A stretch of 64,000 nt of DNA. Source: Pasteuria penetrans (GTDB lineage Bacteria; Bacillota; Bacilli; Thermoactinomycetales; Thermoactinomycetaceae). Made by a program: the position numbers and the translations under genes. This document shows, piece after piece, positions 7,680 to 18,000 of the stretch; positions within the stretch are counted from its first letter, which is position 1, and each line of letters opens with the position of its first letter. The notes beneath the pieces are model-generated. The model was not told where the DNA came from. It searched no databases and saw nothing but the letters and a program-made list of their open reading frames with translations. The stretch spans positions 1 to 64,000 of the forward strand of contig NZ_UZAC03000002.1 in assembly GCF_900538055.1 (NCBI RefSeq), given 5' to 3'.

Positions 7680-9797
7680 ATGAGCATCCACACCCATAAT
7701 ACAACATTATCAGGAAAAATCAATATCCAAAAAGAAGAGTCATGGATAGCTAGAAATTCGATGAAGATAGGCGACCGGTCCATGGACTCCCCGTATTGTG
7801 GAAAAACACTGAAAAGTACGTGTCCCTTCTGTCATAGCCATAATGTCTTAATAGATGAGAAACTGATTCTAACCGATAGGACCATAATGGCAATAGCAAA
7901 CGAAAAGCTGGCCCTAGCCAACGAGACAATGGCAATGGCAAACGAGAAGCTGGCCCTAGCCAACGAGACAATGGCAATGGCAAACGAGAAGCTGGCCCTA
8001 GCCAACGAGACAATGGCAATGGCAAACGAGAAGCTGGCCCTAGCCAACAAGGCAACGGCAATGGCAGCAGGGAATAAGGACACAAAATGGTCTGCGGTAG
8101 CCGGTGAGATTGGGAAATTACATAGTATGAATCCGTCCCCTGCCCCCCAAGAAACGGAACACAACCCACTGATCGAGGATTCTCCATCCATAACTTTGCG
8201 TGACGGAAAAGATAAAGGTCCGGGGAATGCACGATCCGAAGGGGATGGATATCATCAATTGCACGATCCAAAAACTCGGGATCGGTTCTTACGTGCTCAA
8301 CGTTTTTTCGATGATCTCAAGGAGGGAATTACCTCATGGGGTCCCAAGGAGTGGGAGGAATCTAGGCATCTGATTGAGAAACTGCTATTATTGTGTTGTC
8401 CATCGAACCACAAGGAAAAGACGAAGGATTCCCTTCCCCTGGACGATATTACTAGCCTCATGTTCCATCACGACGGTGGTAGTATTTTGGTGCGGGCGCT
8501 GATTGGATTGTTAAAAAACGCATGGATCCCAGAGATAGACCCTCTAACCGACCCAAAGAATTGGAAACCCGTTGTCGAGGACCTATGTAACTTACGCATG
8601 CGTGTAGATCGAACCCTCCATTGTCTGAAATATCCCCAGGATGAGGGGAATGGGGTCTATCATCGCGGATATAGCACACTGTTTGGGGAACTAGATCTAG
8701 AGGTTCCTAGGACAAGATGGGAATTTTCACCGTACTCGTTACCACGTTATCAGAGTGCAAAGAATACCCTCAAAGATTTCGTTTATCGTCTTTATCTTCC
8801 GGGCCTCTCCTTGCGAAAAATTAGTAAACTATTGGAGGAAGGATTCAACCTTCGGACGCCCCCGGAAACGCTTTCGCAGTGGTTGCAACCTTATTACAAC
8901 GATGCTATACAATATTTCGAAAGGGATCTGAGCACGACAGTATATACAGCCATAGGTATGGATACCCTCTTTGTTCCCATTCGGGAGGAGGGTCGTTATG
9001 TTTCGAAAGCGATCGCAGTCAGCACGGGTATCACGGCGGAGGGGAGGCGGGATATAATAGGGATCACCCCCTCGCCTGATGAGAATGTTGAATCCTATGA
9101 TCAGCATATAGGGAAACTAAAGGAACGGGGCCTGAATGTCAACGATATACGTATCGTTACCACAGATGGGCATAGGGCTTTTCCCTTAGTTGTACGCAAG
9201 CATTTTCCTCACCATACGGTTCACCAACGATGTTACGTTCACGCGATTCGTAACATCATGAATGCAGCTCCTAAAAGTATGAAGAAGGAAATGGCTAAGG
9301 ACGCTTCTTACGTCTTACGGTCTGGGGATATGGGACAGGCACTAGAACGGTGGTCCGAGTGTGCAGGGAAGTATCGGTTTGGAAATAAGGCGACATGCGA
9401 AGCATGGGAAAGGCTCAGTCCTAAAAAAATCTCCTTGAGTTTGCAAGCGGCATCCATAACCCAAAACCCCATACTTCTGCCCTATATACTATCCACGAAC
9501 TACACGGAATCGCTGAATGCTCTGTTTCGTGAGAGAACGAATAGCAAAAAAGGTGGATTCGTTAGTCTTGAGGTAGCGATGAAGGAATTGATGCTTACCG
9601 CTTTCTATTGGGTGGGGAAACAAAAAGAAAACCCCAACCCATTGCCTGTCGAGGATCTTCTTTCGATCCCTGCTGACTACGAGTCCGAAATTTCGAACGG
9701 AGAACCTCTTCCCACCACGGCTTATGACTTTCATCCCCTCTTATGCACGGAACAAGGGCAGGGTTGTATGGACGATGTCCATACCCTTGATTTCTAG
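7680..9797 (+). CDS. IS256/Mutator-like DDE transposase with internal 14-residue repeats
   Basis: 705 codons; start at ATG 7680 with a strong ribosome site (AGGAGGG, 8 bp away). The N-terminal 250 residues are unusual: a possible zinc knuckle (SPYCGKT … CPFCHSHN, about 38-58) and four tandem copies of a 14-residue unit (EKLALANETMAMAN, about 73-127) that should be helical and might mediate multimerisation. The catalytic part is of the IS256/Mutator type: AIGMDTLFVP (first Asp near 425), IVTTDGHRAF (second Asp near 495), then HQRCYVHAIRN (the C-x2-H helix typical of the family), and NYTESLNALFRER with the Glu near 608. A helix-turn-helix-like stretch LSLRKISKLLEEGF lies before the core. Frame intact; with its perfect ends the element looks active. 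Confidence 0.88.
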   Translation: MSIHTHNTTLSGKINIQKEESWIARNSMKIGDRSMDSPYCGKTLKSTCPFCHSHNVLIDEKLILTDRTIMAIANEKLALANETMAMANEKLALANETMAMANEKLALANETMAMANEKLALANKATAMAAGNKDTKWSAVAGEIGKLHSMNPSPAPQETEHNPLIEDSPSITLRDGKDKGPGNARSEGDGYHQLHDPKTRDRFLRAQRFFDDLKEGITSWGPKEWEESRHLIEKLLLLCCPSNHKEKTKDSLPLDDITSLMFHHDGGSILVRALIGLLKNAWIPEIDPLTDPKNWKPVVEDLCNLRMRVDRTLHCLKYPQDEGNGVYHRGYSTLFGELDLEVPRTRWEFSPYSLPRYQSAKNTLKDFVYRLYLPGLSLRKISKLLEEGFNLRTPPETLSQWLQPYYNDAIQYFERDLSTTVYTAIGMDTLFVPIREEGRYVSKAIAVSTGITAEGRRDIIGITPSPDENVESYDQHIGKLKERGLNVNDIRIVTTDGHRAFPLVVRKHFPHHTVHQRCYVHAIRNIMNAAPKSMKKEMAKDASYVLRSGDMGQALERWSECAGKYRFGNKATCEAWERLSPKKISLSLQAASITQNPILLPYILSTNYTESLNALFRERTNSKKGGFVSLEVAMKELMLTAFYWVGKQKENPNPLPVEDLLSIPADYESEISNGEPLPTTAYDFHPLLCTEQGQGCMDDVHTLDF
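7888..8061 (+). repeat. 42-bp tandem repeats inside transposase gene
   Basis: About four near-identical 42-bp units encoding MANEKLALANETMA. The last unit is altered (NKATAMAAGN). Likely variable in copy number. Confidence 0.85.
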
Positions 9798-10086
9798 CTA
9801 GCACCTTTCGGGGAAAATCCGTCTAAGGCGCCACGATGGTTTTTCCCCGGGAAACTCCCTCCATCCGACGAGTTCTTCCACGGAACGGAGGTACCATATT
9901 CCTTCTCAAGAATCCCACCGCCTAGTTCTGGGGGTAACCTATGTGGTACAATCCTTCCAGCATCAGACTGGGTATCCGCCGCCCATCTCAATATCCATTA
10001 TACCCCTAAATCTCGCAACGGTCTGTCCAGCCCATTATTTTCTGAATTTACAATAAATTAGTGATTAAAGGAAACACCTTATAAAT

Positions 10087-10222
10087 ATAAGATAAATACC
10101 CCTGGGATATCAAAACAGGAACAGTGTCATAACAAAATGTTATTATGTTACTCAATTGCTTTACGAAAAGGTGAGACTAGATTCATAGATAGGGCATTCC
10201 CCACAAGAAATTGCACGGTCCC
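10087..10222 (-). repeat. Right 136-bp terminal inverted repeat
   Basis: Exact inverse complement of 7231-7366; ends …GAAATTGCACGGTCCC at 10222. Confidence 0.85.
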
Positions 10223-10300
10223 ATCGAATGTATCGTGATAGGGTTCTATATTTACCTATGCCTAGATTTGAATTCTCCTTCACTGCAAATTACCATAGGG
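10223..10300 (+). repeat. Dispersed repeat family 2, copy 1
   Basis: ATCGAATGTATCGTGATAGG … CTAGATTTGAATTCTCC recurs, diverged, at 28245-28333 (inverse orientation) and 58662-58752. No coding sense seen. From 10301 to 10729 there is only AT-rich DNA with no supportable gene. Confidence 0.55.
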
Positions 10301-10729
10301 ATGACAAGGGGCTACCCATGCTCCCATAGAAGGAAAACCCTCAAGCTTGTGATCTTCATCCACGTTTTTGGCTTCGGATTTGGAGGAACTATGAAAATTT
10401 TGCCATCGTATATTGCAATGGCCACCTAGAAAACAATCGGGCGGATAGGTACTATAAATGTTTCATATAATAACAGTGTCTAATACTACATAAAATAAAT
10501 TAAAAAGTATTCAATAATTTTTAAGAATAATAGAAAAACACACATAATTTTTTCATTTATTTTATAAATTAATAGAGATAAATGTTCTTTGGCATAGGCT
10601 TGTGTATAACGAACTGAATAAACAAACCAATTATGTGAGGAAAGTAGGCTTTCGCTTAATTCATCCCTACAATCCAGAATTAGGAAGAAACCGCCCGAGA
10701 ATATTCCGGGTCCAAAGTTTGGCCAAGAA

Positions 10730-10860
10730 CCCGTGTTTTCTTAATTTCCTTCCCCCGCTTAGGTATCTTCTTCCTCAATTTCCGGCTGATGGCTGAATTG
10801 TAATCTAGAAACCTTTTCCTCACACGGATTACGGCTTGACGCGGGCAAAACAAAACTTAG
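10730..10860 (-). mobile_element. Group II intron maturase fragment
   Basis: About 130 bp matches the intron at 18740-18870 nearly base for base in places (TCGGCTGATGGCTG, ACGGCTTGACGCGGGCAAAAC). This encodes the FTFCPRQAVTRVG … NPAISRKSRKK part of the maturase on the minus strand. Neither RT core nor domain V is left. Confidence 0.65.
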
Positions 10861-10919
10861 AAACCCTACTGCTGGGGACTCCCAGACTTATAACCCCCAT
10901 TAAAATCCGTAGATCTCTG

Positions 10920-12128
10920 TTACTCACCGCGGCGGCGATAGAGTCGGAGGAGGATGAGAAGTACTAGTGACATAATTGCCACTACAGAGGAACCAGCGAT
11001 AAGGTTAAAGGTTTGAACATTTGCTGTGTTTGCCATAGATGATGGATTTCCTTGGTTTCTGTCCCCTTCCTGCGTGGAGTTTTTGTTAGGCCGATTTCTG
11101 GTTCCGAAGCGGTGATCGTCCGTCTTGTCTGTGTGACCTGCCCCTGCTGGGGTGGGAATGTTTGTAGCAGAATTTCCCCCTATGCTTTGACTTATCCCAG
11201 GGTTCTCATTGTTTTTCTGTGTGGATTTCCCATTGGATTGATTTTTGGTCCCAAGGTGATGATCGTTCATTACGTTTGTGCGATCTGTCCCTGTTGGGGT
11301 AGAAATGTTTATATTGGAATTTTTTACTACATTTTGGCTTACCCCAGTTTCAGGTACATAGGGAACAATCTGGCTAGCCATCAAGGGTTGACTACTGCCG
11401 GAAATTATAAATTTAGTAGAAAGAGGATTTGAATGAATAGTTTTATACCCTTTTGCCCGCATATGTGCATTTGCCCTGTCAGACATAACTGTTCCAGTTG
11501 AAATATCTATACGACCGTAGGGGTCCTCCTGTAGTTTACCACCGTGGATGGTTTGGGGTATTGGCCCTGCCACTACGCGACCGCTAGGTTTCCCTTTATC
11601 CACTGGAAGATCCATACTATCGTAGAAATCCTCCCGTAGTTTACCACCGTGGATGGTTTGGGGTATTGGCCCTGCCACTACGCGACCGCTAGGTTTTCCT
11701 TTATCCACTGGAAGATCCATACTATCGTAGAAGTCCTCCCGTAGTTTACCACCGTGGACGGTTTGGGGTATTGGCCCTGCCACTACGCGACTGCTAGGTT
11801 CCCCTTTATTCATTGGAAGATTCATACTATCATAGAAGCCCACCAGTGCTCTACCACTAGGTTCCTCTTTATATATTGGAAGATTCATACTATCGTAGAA
11901 GTCCTCCTGTGGTTTCTCCTCCTTCGGCGGACAGGTAAAATGGGGATTCGGTCCCTCACAACAATCATCCGGAAGATCGCCTCTCCTGCAGGTTTCTACC
12001 CCCTTCCTCGTGTCATTTGCAAGAGAGGTGGGTGGGGATAGCAGCGTAGCCGTTGTTATGGTTATCATTAAAAGACTGCCTGTGAGAGGGATTATAGTTT
12101 CTATTCTACTTTTTTCATATAACGACAT
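10920..12128 (-). CDS. Repeat-containing surface protein anchored by a C-terminal membrane helix
   Basis: Start set at ATG 12128: AAGGAG lies 12 bp before it and the next 45 residues form a signal peptide (TIIPLTGSLLMITITTATLL … SLA). The ORF extends 31 codons upstream without such support. Of 402 residues, the middle carries three to five tandem units of about 36 residues with the core EDFYDSMDLPVDKGKPSGRV followed by VAGPIPQTIHGG; the first units are degenerate and the last two almost identical. A Asn/Thr/Gly-rich linker with two PTGTDRTN/PAGAGHTD-like repeats follows, then a membrane helix (LIAGSSVVAIMSLVLLILL) and a basic tail RLYRRRGE. This is the topology of a single-pass protein displayed outside the membrane. 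No known domain recognised. It stands alone between mobile-element remains. Confidence 0.75.
   Translation of the reverse strand: MSLYEKSRIETIIPLTGSLLMITITTATLLSPPTSLANDTRKGVETCRRGDLPDDCCEGPNPHFTCPPKEEKPQEDFYDSMNLPIYKEEPSGRALVGFYDSMNLPMNKGEPSSRVVAGPIPQTVHGGKLREDFYDSMDLPVDKGKPSGRVVAGPIPQTIHGGKLREDFYDSMDLPVDKGKPSGRVVAGPIPQTIHGGKLQEDPYGRIDISTGTVMSDRANAHMRAKGYKTIHSNPLSTKFIISGSSQPLMASQIVPYVPETGVSQNVVKNSNINISTPTGTDRTNVMNDHHLGTKNQSNGKSTQKNNENPGISQSIGGNSATNIPTPAGAGHTDKTDDHRFGTRNRPNKNSTQEGDRNQGNPSSMANTANVQTFNLIAGSSVVAIMSLVLLILLRLYRRRGE
11521..11900 (-). repeat. Approximately 108-bp tandem repeats in surface protein gene
   Basis: Two nearly identical 108-bp units at about 11560-11775 plus diverged neighbours. 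They encode the YDSM-LP-KG-PSGRVVAGPIP unit. Confidence 0.8.
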
Positions 12129-12339
12129 AGTGTGGGTGCTCTCCTTCTGCAGTATCTCCCTGGTATCTGGTTTTCGAATTGCAGGATCCGTTTTTGTGGT
12201 TATTTTTGTTAGGTTATGCAACGATAATGGTTGTTGGGGAACAGGAAATAGGATGGATTCTTACGGATACAACCACCCTAATATTGTGGGGATGTTGGAA
12301 CCCTTTAGGTACAGAAAAAATGGAGGTAGACCTTTTGGA

Positions 12340-12610
12340 ACCAGATCGACCGATAGGTAGTAGGTTCTAAAAAACCGCCCTGGCGTGTCCCATGGTAAGA
12401 GAACAGGTCATGCGTGGGAAGGTTGCCAGGGAAAAGGCGGGTATGCCCCACCCGATAAGTGTTGGGAAAATTAGCGCAGGCGAACCGGCCAATGATGCAC
12501 CGAAAAGAGCAGTTCATGTCGAAACTAGGGGGTGTACGAATCCCCTATCCTTGGATTAAACCATGGGGAGGGGGGACATGAACTTCCAGCGCAGGTCCTT
12601 TCTATTCAAT
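12340..12610 (+). mobile_element. Group II intron 5'-part relic (domain I region)
   Basis: Compared in inverse orientation with 19990-20250 (domain I side of the intron at 18400-20267), many blocks align: AGGTAG-AGGTT near the 5' side, GGGAAAAGGC, CACCGAAAAG and CATGTCGAAAC. The relic therefore runs on the plus strand and has no RT after it. Apparent small ORFs here are not genes. Confidence 0.55.
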
Positions 12611-13176
12611 TTTGAAACCTGTTGTCAGGACACGTCTAGCAGCTCGTGTACAAATTTTAACAAAGAATAAAACAATTGTCAAAAAAAATATCTTTATTAT
12701 ACTATTTTATTGTACTTTTATGGATATATTAAAATATTATGTGTCCACACGCAAACGGGCCCGAAACACTGCCATCCTTTGGAATTATAAAGGTTCCCAC
12801 AGGGGAATAGGGGTAACAGTGGTGGCAACAATGAACGGAGAATACAGCTGATATTGGCGATGAGTCCCATAAATTTAGGATAGGCTCGGGTATCCCAGGG
12901 CTATTATTAATTCCCCGAGAAGGTATCAACCCCTAGAAGGACCCCTAATACAATGGACCCTGATCGGCACAGTAAAGGAACTTTCTATTAGGCCCCCTGT
13001 TATAATAGGTTCAGATGGGTATAACGGGAGCTGGTTCCCCGTAAGGGGTGAACGTGGAAATGACACGGAGAAAATTTTCGTTGGAATTCAAGCAGAGGAC
13101 AATTGAACAGGTCAGGAGTGAGCAACATGTTGTCCAGGTATCTAGACAGCACGACCTTGCCGTTAGCACGATTAAC
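12611..13176. other. Non-coding stretch with a repeated unidentified fragment
   Basis: Mostly AT-rich. The segment around 13105-13170 (minus strand reading KVVLSRYLDNMLLTPDL) is similar to 59265-59325 (NVVLFRYLDNMLSPRTC), and CTGATATTGGCGATGAGTCC at 12848 also recurs near 59340. These look like two decayed copies of one lost gene whose identity I cannot tell. Confidence 0.4.
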
Positions 13177-13735
13177 GGGATCGTGCAATTTCTTGTAGGA
13201 AATACCCTATCTATGAATTTAGTCTAACTTCTAGTAAATAAATTGATAACATAATAGAATTTTGTTATGACACTGTTCCTGTTTTTGTATCTTCGGAGGA
13301 TGTGCCTTATTTAATATGAATTTTTATAAATTTTTTACAGTCCAAGGCGCCACGACGGTTTTTTTCCCGGGAACCCCCCCGTCCGACGAGTTTTCCCACA
13401 GAACGAAGATCCTGTATTCCCCCTCAAGAATCCCACTGTCTAGTTCCGGGCAACCCGGTCCGATGCCGGAAGAATCGGACTGGATATCCGTCCATCCCAA
13501 TATCCATTACACTCCTAAATCCCGTAGTGGTAGCGTCCTGTCCAGCCCATTATTTTCTGAATTTACAATAAATTATTGATCAAAGGAACCCTTATAAATA
13601 TAAGGTAAACCCCCCCGAGAACACAAAACAAAAACAGTGTCATAACAAAATGTTATTATGTTACCAATTGCTTTACCAAAAGGTGAGACTAGATTCATAA
13701 GATGGGGCATTCCCCACAGGAAATTGCACGGTCCC
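13177..13735 (+). mobile_element. 559-bp non-autonomous derivative (MITE-like) of the 7231-10222 transposon
   Basis: Both ends match the long terminal repeats of the 7231-10222 element (GGGATCGTGCAATTTCTTGT at the left; AAATTGCACGGTCCC at the right). The middle corresponds to 9823-10060, the non-coding tail. The whole transposase gene and leader are missing. Divergence of the ends indicates it is older than the intact copy. It could be moved in trans by that transposase. Confidence 0.75.
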
Positions 13736-13769
13736 GAAAAGCACAACAACTTTAATACGGGCTTTAGTT

Positions 13770-13957
13770 TCCATTTTTTATATAATAACTACTTATATTT
13801 ATTTTTATATTTTATTATAATTTTTCTAATTATTTTATAATTTTAAATTTTATTATGTATGTCAATGATTGCAATTTGCTACGATCCTACGATTTTCATG
13901 GATTGAGGGATCCCAAAGAATAAACCGCAGGGGAAATTACAAGCGATATGACCCTAT
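13770..13957 (+). mobile_element. Right-end relic of the 23156-25602 type DDE element
   Basis: 13770-13957 aligns with 25408-25602 (TTTTATTATGTATGTCAATG is shared, then GGATCCCAAAGAA/GGAACCCAAGAAA, and a terminal GCGATATGACCC against GGGATATCACC). The transposase is gone. The relic abuts the MITE-like element on its left. Confidence 0.55.
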
Positions 13958-14045
13958 TTTGCCACGTTAGGTTATAAAATAAGGGGTTGACCGGCACCCA
14001 GAAAATTTTGTACCGTGAAATTGATCGGCCAAAGTGTGTCGCTGA

Positions 14046-14624
14046 GTAGGGCTGGCATCTCAGCCAACCCTCTCCAGAACCACATGTAATACTCTCGCAT
14101 TATGTGGTTCTTATGGTCCCATATAGGATTTTATCCATTCGAAACCCCGGTCTGGTGTCACGTTCTTCGTACCTTCCTCTGCTGTGTTCTACCCGGATTT
14201 CGATCCGATGTTGCCTGGTCCGTACCAGTCTCCTTTTCCGGATATTCCAGCCAAGTTGCTGTACTTATCTGGAAACTGCAGGCAATTCAACTCCTTCGCT
14301 CCACTTCCATTACAGGGGCTTCCACACTACTATGATATGCCACCGGGGCAGAAGATAGGTCGTCGTCCCCTACGGTTTATCCCGACGTTCGCACCCCACC
14401 TCGGTTTTGACATGGACTACGTCTTTCGATGCGTCTTCGAACGGTTCGCTTTCGCTGATCTCCCCGATTCACACCTGACAGGATTCTTTCGTCCTGCCTT
14501 TTCCCAGAACGCTCACCACCATTGCTCTTTACAACAGCAGCACTGGGTGGTTTGAAACCTGCCTACCACCAGCCGGTTTCGGGAAGCCCCTCCCCCATCC
14601 CTCATAGAGCATGACACGACACAC
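14046..14624 (-). mobile_element. ORF-less group II intron
   Basis: On the minus strand it begins GTGTGTCGTGTC at 14624 (5' GUGYG-like start) and ends in domain VI …GCCAGCCCTAC at 14046. Domain V lies at about 14078-14111 with perfectly paired arms GAACCACAT/ATGTGGTTC. Compared with the 18400-20267 intron, the whole reverse transcriptase is deleted and domain I joins almost directly to domain V. Base changes on both arms of domain V keep pairing. However, the AGC at domain V positions 2-4 reads AAC here, which should harm splicing if that triad is the catalytic one. It sits directly against the domain V of another intron relic (14625 onward). Small ORFs at 14102-14555 are intron shadows. Confidence 0.65.
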
Positions 14625-15060
14625 AGAACCACACGTGCTACTCCCGCATTATGCGGCGGCTCCTATTGCCCCATCTTAGCGTCTAATGGATGCCGGTGAG
14701 CGAACGGTTTTCCGTGCTTTCCTTGTATATCTGGATCCACCTGTGTAAAGTTTTTCTCAGAGGTGAAGGGTAAAAAGCGCCATAGCAGTTAACCCCACCC
14801 CTCCATATTGGAATTGGACATCTCCGCCACTTCTTGCAGTTCCATACCTGGCCCCAAATGCCTTCTTATTTCTTTCCCTCGCTTAGCCATCTTCTTCCTT
14901 TCCCCACACGGATTACGACTTGGCGTGGTCGAAACGTAAATCCCAGGAAATCAAAGGATGTGCCCTTGTACTTTCCCGTCCTATAACCATCCCCACAGTA
15001 GAAGACTTTGGTTTTCTTTGGACGCAGTTCCAGACCACACTGAGCCATTCCTTGCTGCAA
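14625..15060 (-). mobile_element. Outer group II intron relic with maturase fragment (copy A)
   Basis: Minus-strand reading gives MAQCGLELRPKKTKVFYC … TSFDFLGFTFRPRQ, a maturase fragment, then remains of the X-domain region and a domain V with three extra bases at about 14625-14662. The intron at 14046-14624 is inserted immediately 3' of this domain V. The relic is repeated at 20268-20704. Its upstream end (15060) abuts the gene at 15099. Confidence 0.65.
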
Positions 15061-15098
15061 TGTTAAATTAAATTATTAAAGGAGTATATAAAAATTTT

Positions 15099-18000
15099 AT
15101 GAATAAAAATATTAATAATAAATCATTTCGGCGATCATCCCGGTGTGTTGGTATATTATTTCTAAATATTATTGGCATAGCTTTTATGAATCCCACCTCC
15201 TTCTCAGAGGAACAACGAGAGCTTGGAAAACAGGATCTGGCTACAAAAGGTTCCCCTACTGTGGGGAATGGGGACGGTGTGGAGAATGGAAAGGTTGCTC
15301 ATTCTGAAGGAGCACAACCTACCCGTGAGTCGGGTGTTGTTGAGGAAACATCCTCCGAAACGTTACCTACGGTTGGGAGTGGAGTGTCATTTGCCACCCA
15401 TCAAGGGGGCAATCAGGGGGGAAATTCTAGCGAGGTTTTCAGGGATACTATGTGGAAGCAGGGGGAAAGAAATCAAGACAAGGTTGATGAAGATAGTAGT
15501 GGTAGCAGTGGGGATGCAAAAAAGCAAATTCCACCTTCCGCGCTAGAAATACCACAACAACCCTCGTCGGCCCCTATTTATGGGGAGTATGGGTCACCAA
15601 AGCTGACCAGTTCCCAAAATAGAAAGGAGCGAGTTACCACAGGGGATAAAAGTTCGGGGAGAAGAACGGAGGATTCCATTCAGGGGGGATACTATCTTGC
15701 CTCCGACCATCAGACTGCATCGACTTTTGCTTCCCAATCTATTGGATCCGGTGGTGATGGGGACACAAACGATCCCCCCACAAAGGGTCAATTTGTTCGT
15801 TCCAAACAACAAGTGAAGAGTGAAGACTTAGCTGAAAATCATAGCAGTATCATGACCCATACGGAGGAAGATGCTAAAAAACAAACCTCCACCCCTCCAT
15901 TGTTAGAAACCCGTGAACACCCGTCCACTATTTCCCAAACTGAATCCAGGAAACGGTCAGGTTTCATGCGTCCCCCAGTCAATGGAAGTGAGGATAGGGA
16001 AACTGGAAAGAGGGTTCGTTCGAGTAGTGAACACTGGAATTCAACGGACCCCATAGAATCAAGAACTGGGTATGATGATGATAGGAATACACCTATGGTC
16101 GTTCCAAAGGAACAACTGGTACGAACTAAACGAGATATAGAGGATGATATCGAGAAGGACGATGCTCTGAACTTATCCGATTCAGAACCAGCAGAACAAC
16201 GTGTTAGTTCTGAAAATGATCCCACATTGAATAGAATGGTAGTGCTGTCCCCCGCTATACAAAACGATAGGGATAAGATTGCGAAACTTTTAACTAAAGT
16301 AACCGAGGAGTTATACATATCCCACCTTTTCAGCGGAGATAAATTATCGGAGAAAAGAAATACACAAAGAAGGGAATTAGAGGAATATTTTCTTATTTTA
16401 TCAAATATGCATGATAGAATAAGGGTCGGGAACGAGTTGGGAGATATTGAAAAAGCAAGGTTGAATCATCTTGAGGCGACCATGGATTCGGCTGATTTTT
16501 CGGGGAAGGACGAACTAACCCCCGGGTATACAGATTTGTTTCGCAAGTATACCCGGGAACAAAAAACCATGAGCCAGCGTGAGTATGAAAAATTCCAAAA
16601 AGAATATAAAGAGAGATTACCCCATATCATTGCGGATAATGTCAGGAAAGAACACGGGACAGGTCTTTTCCCATTCGTGCCAACGATTGGAGATGTAGTT
16701 AAATCCCTAATCGAATTTGTTGAAAAGGTTTCACCATGGATTAATCCCCTTTCTCATACGGAAATTCCAACCATTCGGGGGATAAAGGAAAATGCATTGA
16801 AAATAGAGCAAGGGGTCATTGAAGGGGTAAAGAAAGTACCCAGTGAAATCATCAATAGCTTGAAAACATTGGAGAGAGAAGCTGAAAATTTTGCAGAAAA
16901 TCCAAGGGAGGAATTCGTCAGGGTTGGTGCAAAGGCAACACTAGCTGTTATTCGTCCTTCCCTAGCACAATTTCACCGTTCCTATTCGGAGGTCAAGAAT
17001 CTAACCAACGAGGCAGAAAGGATTTTTCACGTACAGGTATTAGCAAAAAACCTATTGCAGGGTGTTGATTTTGTATTAAAACATGGCCCAACGCAGATGT
17101 TAGTAAAAAATCTCCTCACACAGAGTGGTTTCGATGAAAAGACGGCCACTATGATTGTAGAAAAGCCCTTAGATGTGGCAAAAGAATGGTTGGGGAAGGG
17201 ATCACAGTGGCATCAGGAACGAAAGGAGGAGACGATTTCCTATGTTAAAAATCTTATGACGCGTTTCGTTCAACTAACGGGTGAAGAACCGCAAAAGGAA
17301 AAACAGCTCATAAAAAACACGGGGGAATTTGCGGATGTCCTTATCGATGCGGTGGAACAGGTAGCCCTTGCTTTGACAACGGATGGAATAGGCAATATAG
17401 CAAAAATAGCAGGCAATGAAATCACTGGTGCAGTAAGAATAGCTGCAGATACGGAGAAAGCAGAAGAGATAATCCCTATAGGACAGGAATTTCAGGCGAT
17501 AGCAGAGGGGGGAGCCCCGGATGCCGAGCGGTTTTCCGGGAAATCTGTAGGAGATGTTTCGGGAGAAGGGGGAACAGTGAAAGAAACGAAGGGGGAAGTA
17601 GGGAAAGGAAATGTTTTAGAACTAGCAGGGGAGGGATGCCTAGCACCATCATCGCAGGGGAAAAGAACCAAGAGACAAGTACCCAGCTGTTCCCTACAGG
17701 ATATTGCGGTGTCTAAACTAGTGATAGATATGGGGATATTATCACCGGAGCAGGCGGATTCTCTTATAGTAGAAAATGAAGAAAAAATTATTTCTAATAA
17801 AATAAGAAAATTTCAGAGAAATTTGACAGCGGAGGATATTCGGAGGATACCGCTAGAATATGTAAGGAATGCCCCACCGAATCAGTGGTCGTTCTATACT
17901 GAATCCCAGATGCGTGCATTGGGGGATGATATCGGGAGAGTGAACGGGCCCCAACTCAGGGCACTGGGTGATAACGTGGGGTTTTTGGAAGAGTCCCAGA

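Larger units (their letters stand above)
7231..10222 (+). mobile_element. Mutator/IS256-like transposon with 136-bp perfect terminal repeats
   Basis: 2992 bp. The left end 7231-7366 and right end 10087-10222 are exact inverse complements over 136 bp by base-by-base comparison, which suggests recent movement. One transposase gene (7680-9797) lies inside; the 290 bp after it (9798-10086) hold no gene but are conserved in the short derivative at 13177-13735. IS256 elements normally have ends of 20-40 bp, so such long ends recall eukaryotic Mutator elements or composite ends. No target duplication is evident in the flanks. Confidence 0.8.

Noticed and set aside
14102-14555. Three overlapping plus-strand ORFs (77-123 codons)
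   Set aside because: They lie within group II intron structural sequence and have related counterparts at 19740-20200; not genes.
15223-15546. 107-codon ORF within the secreted protein gene (also at 20867)
   Set aside because: Alternative frame of the low-complexity part, conserved only because the main gene is duplicated.
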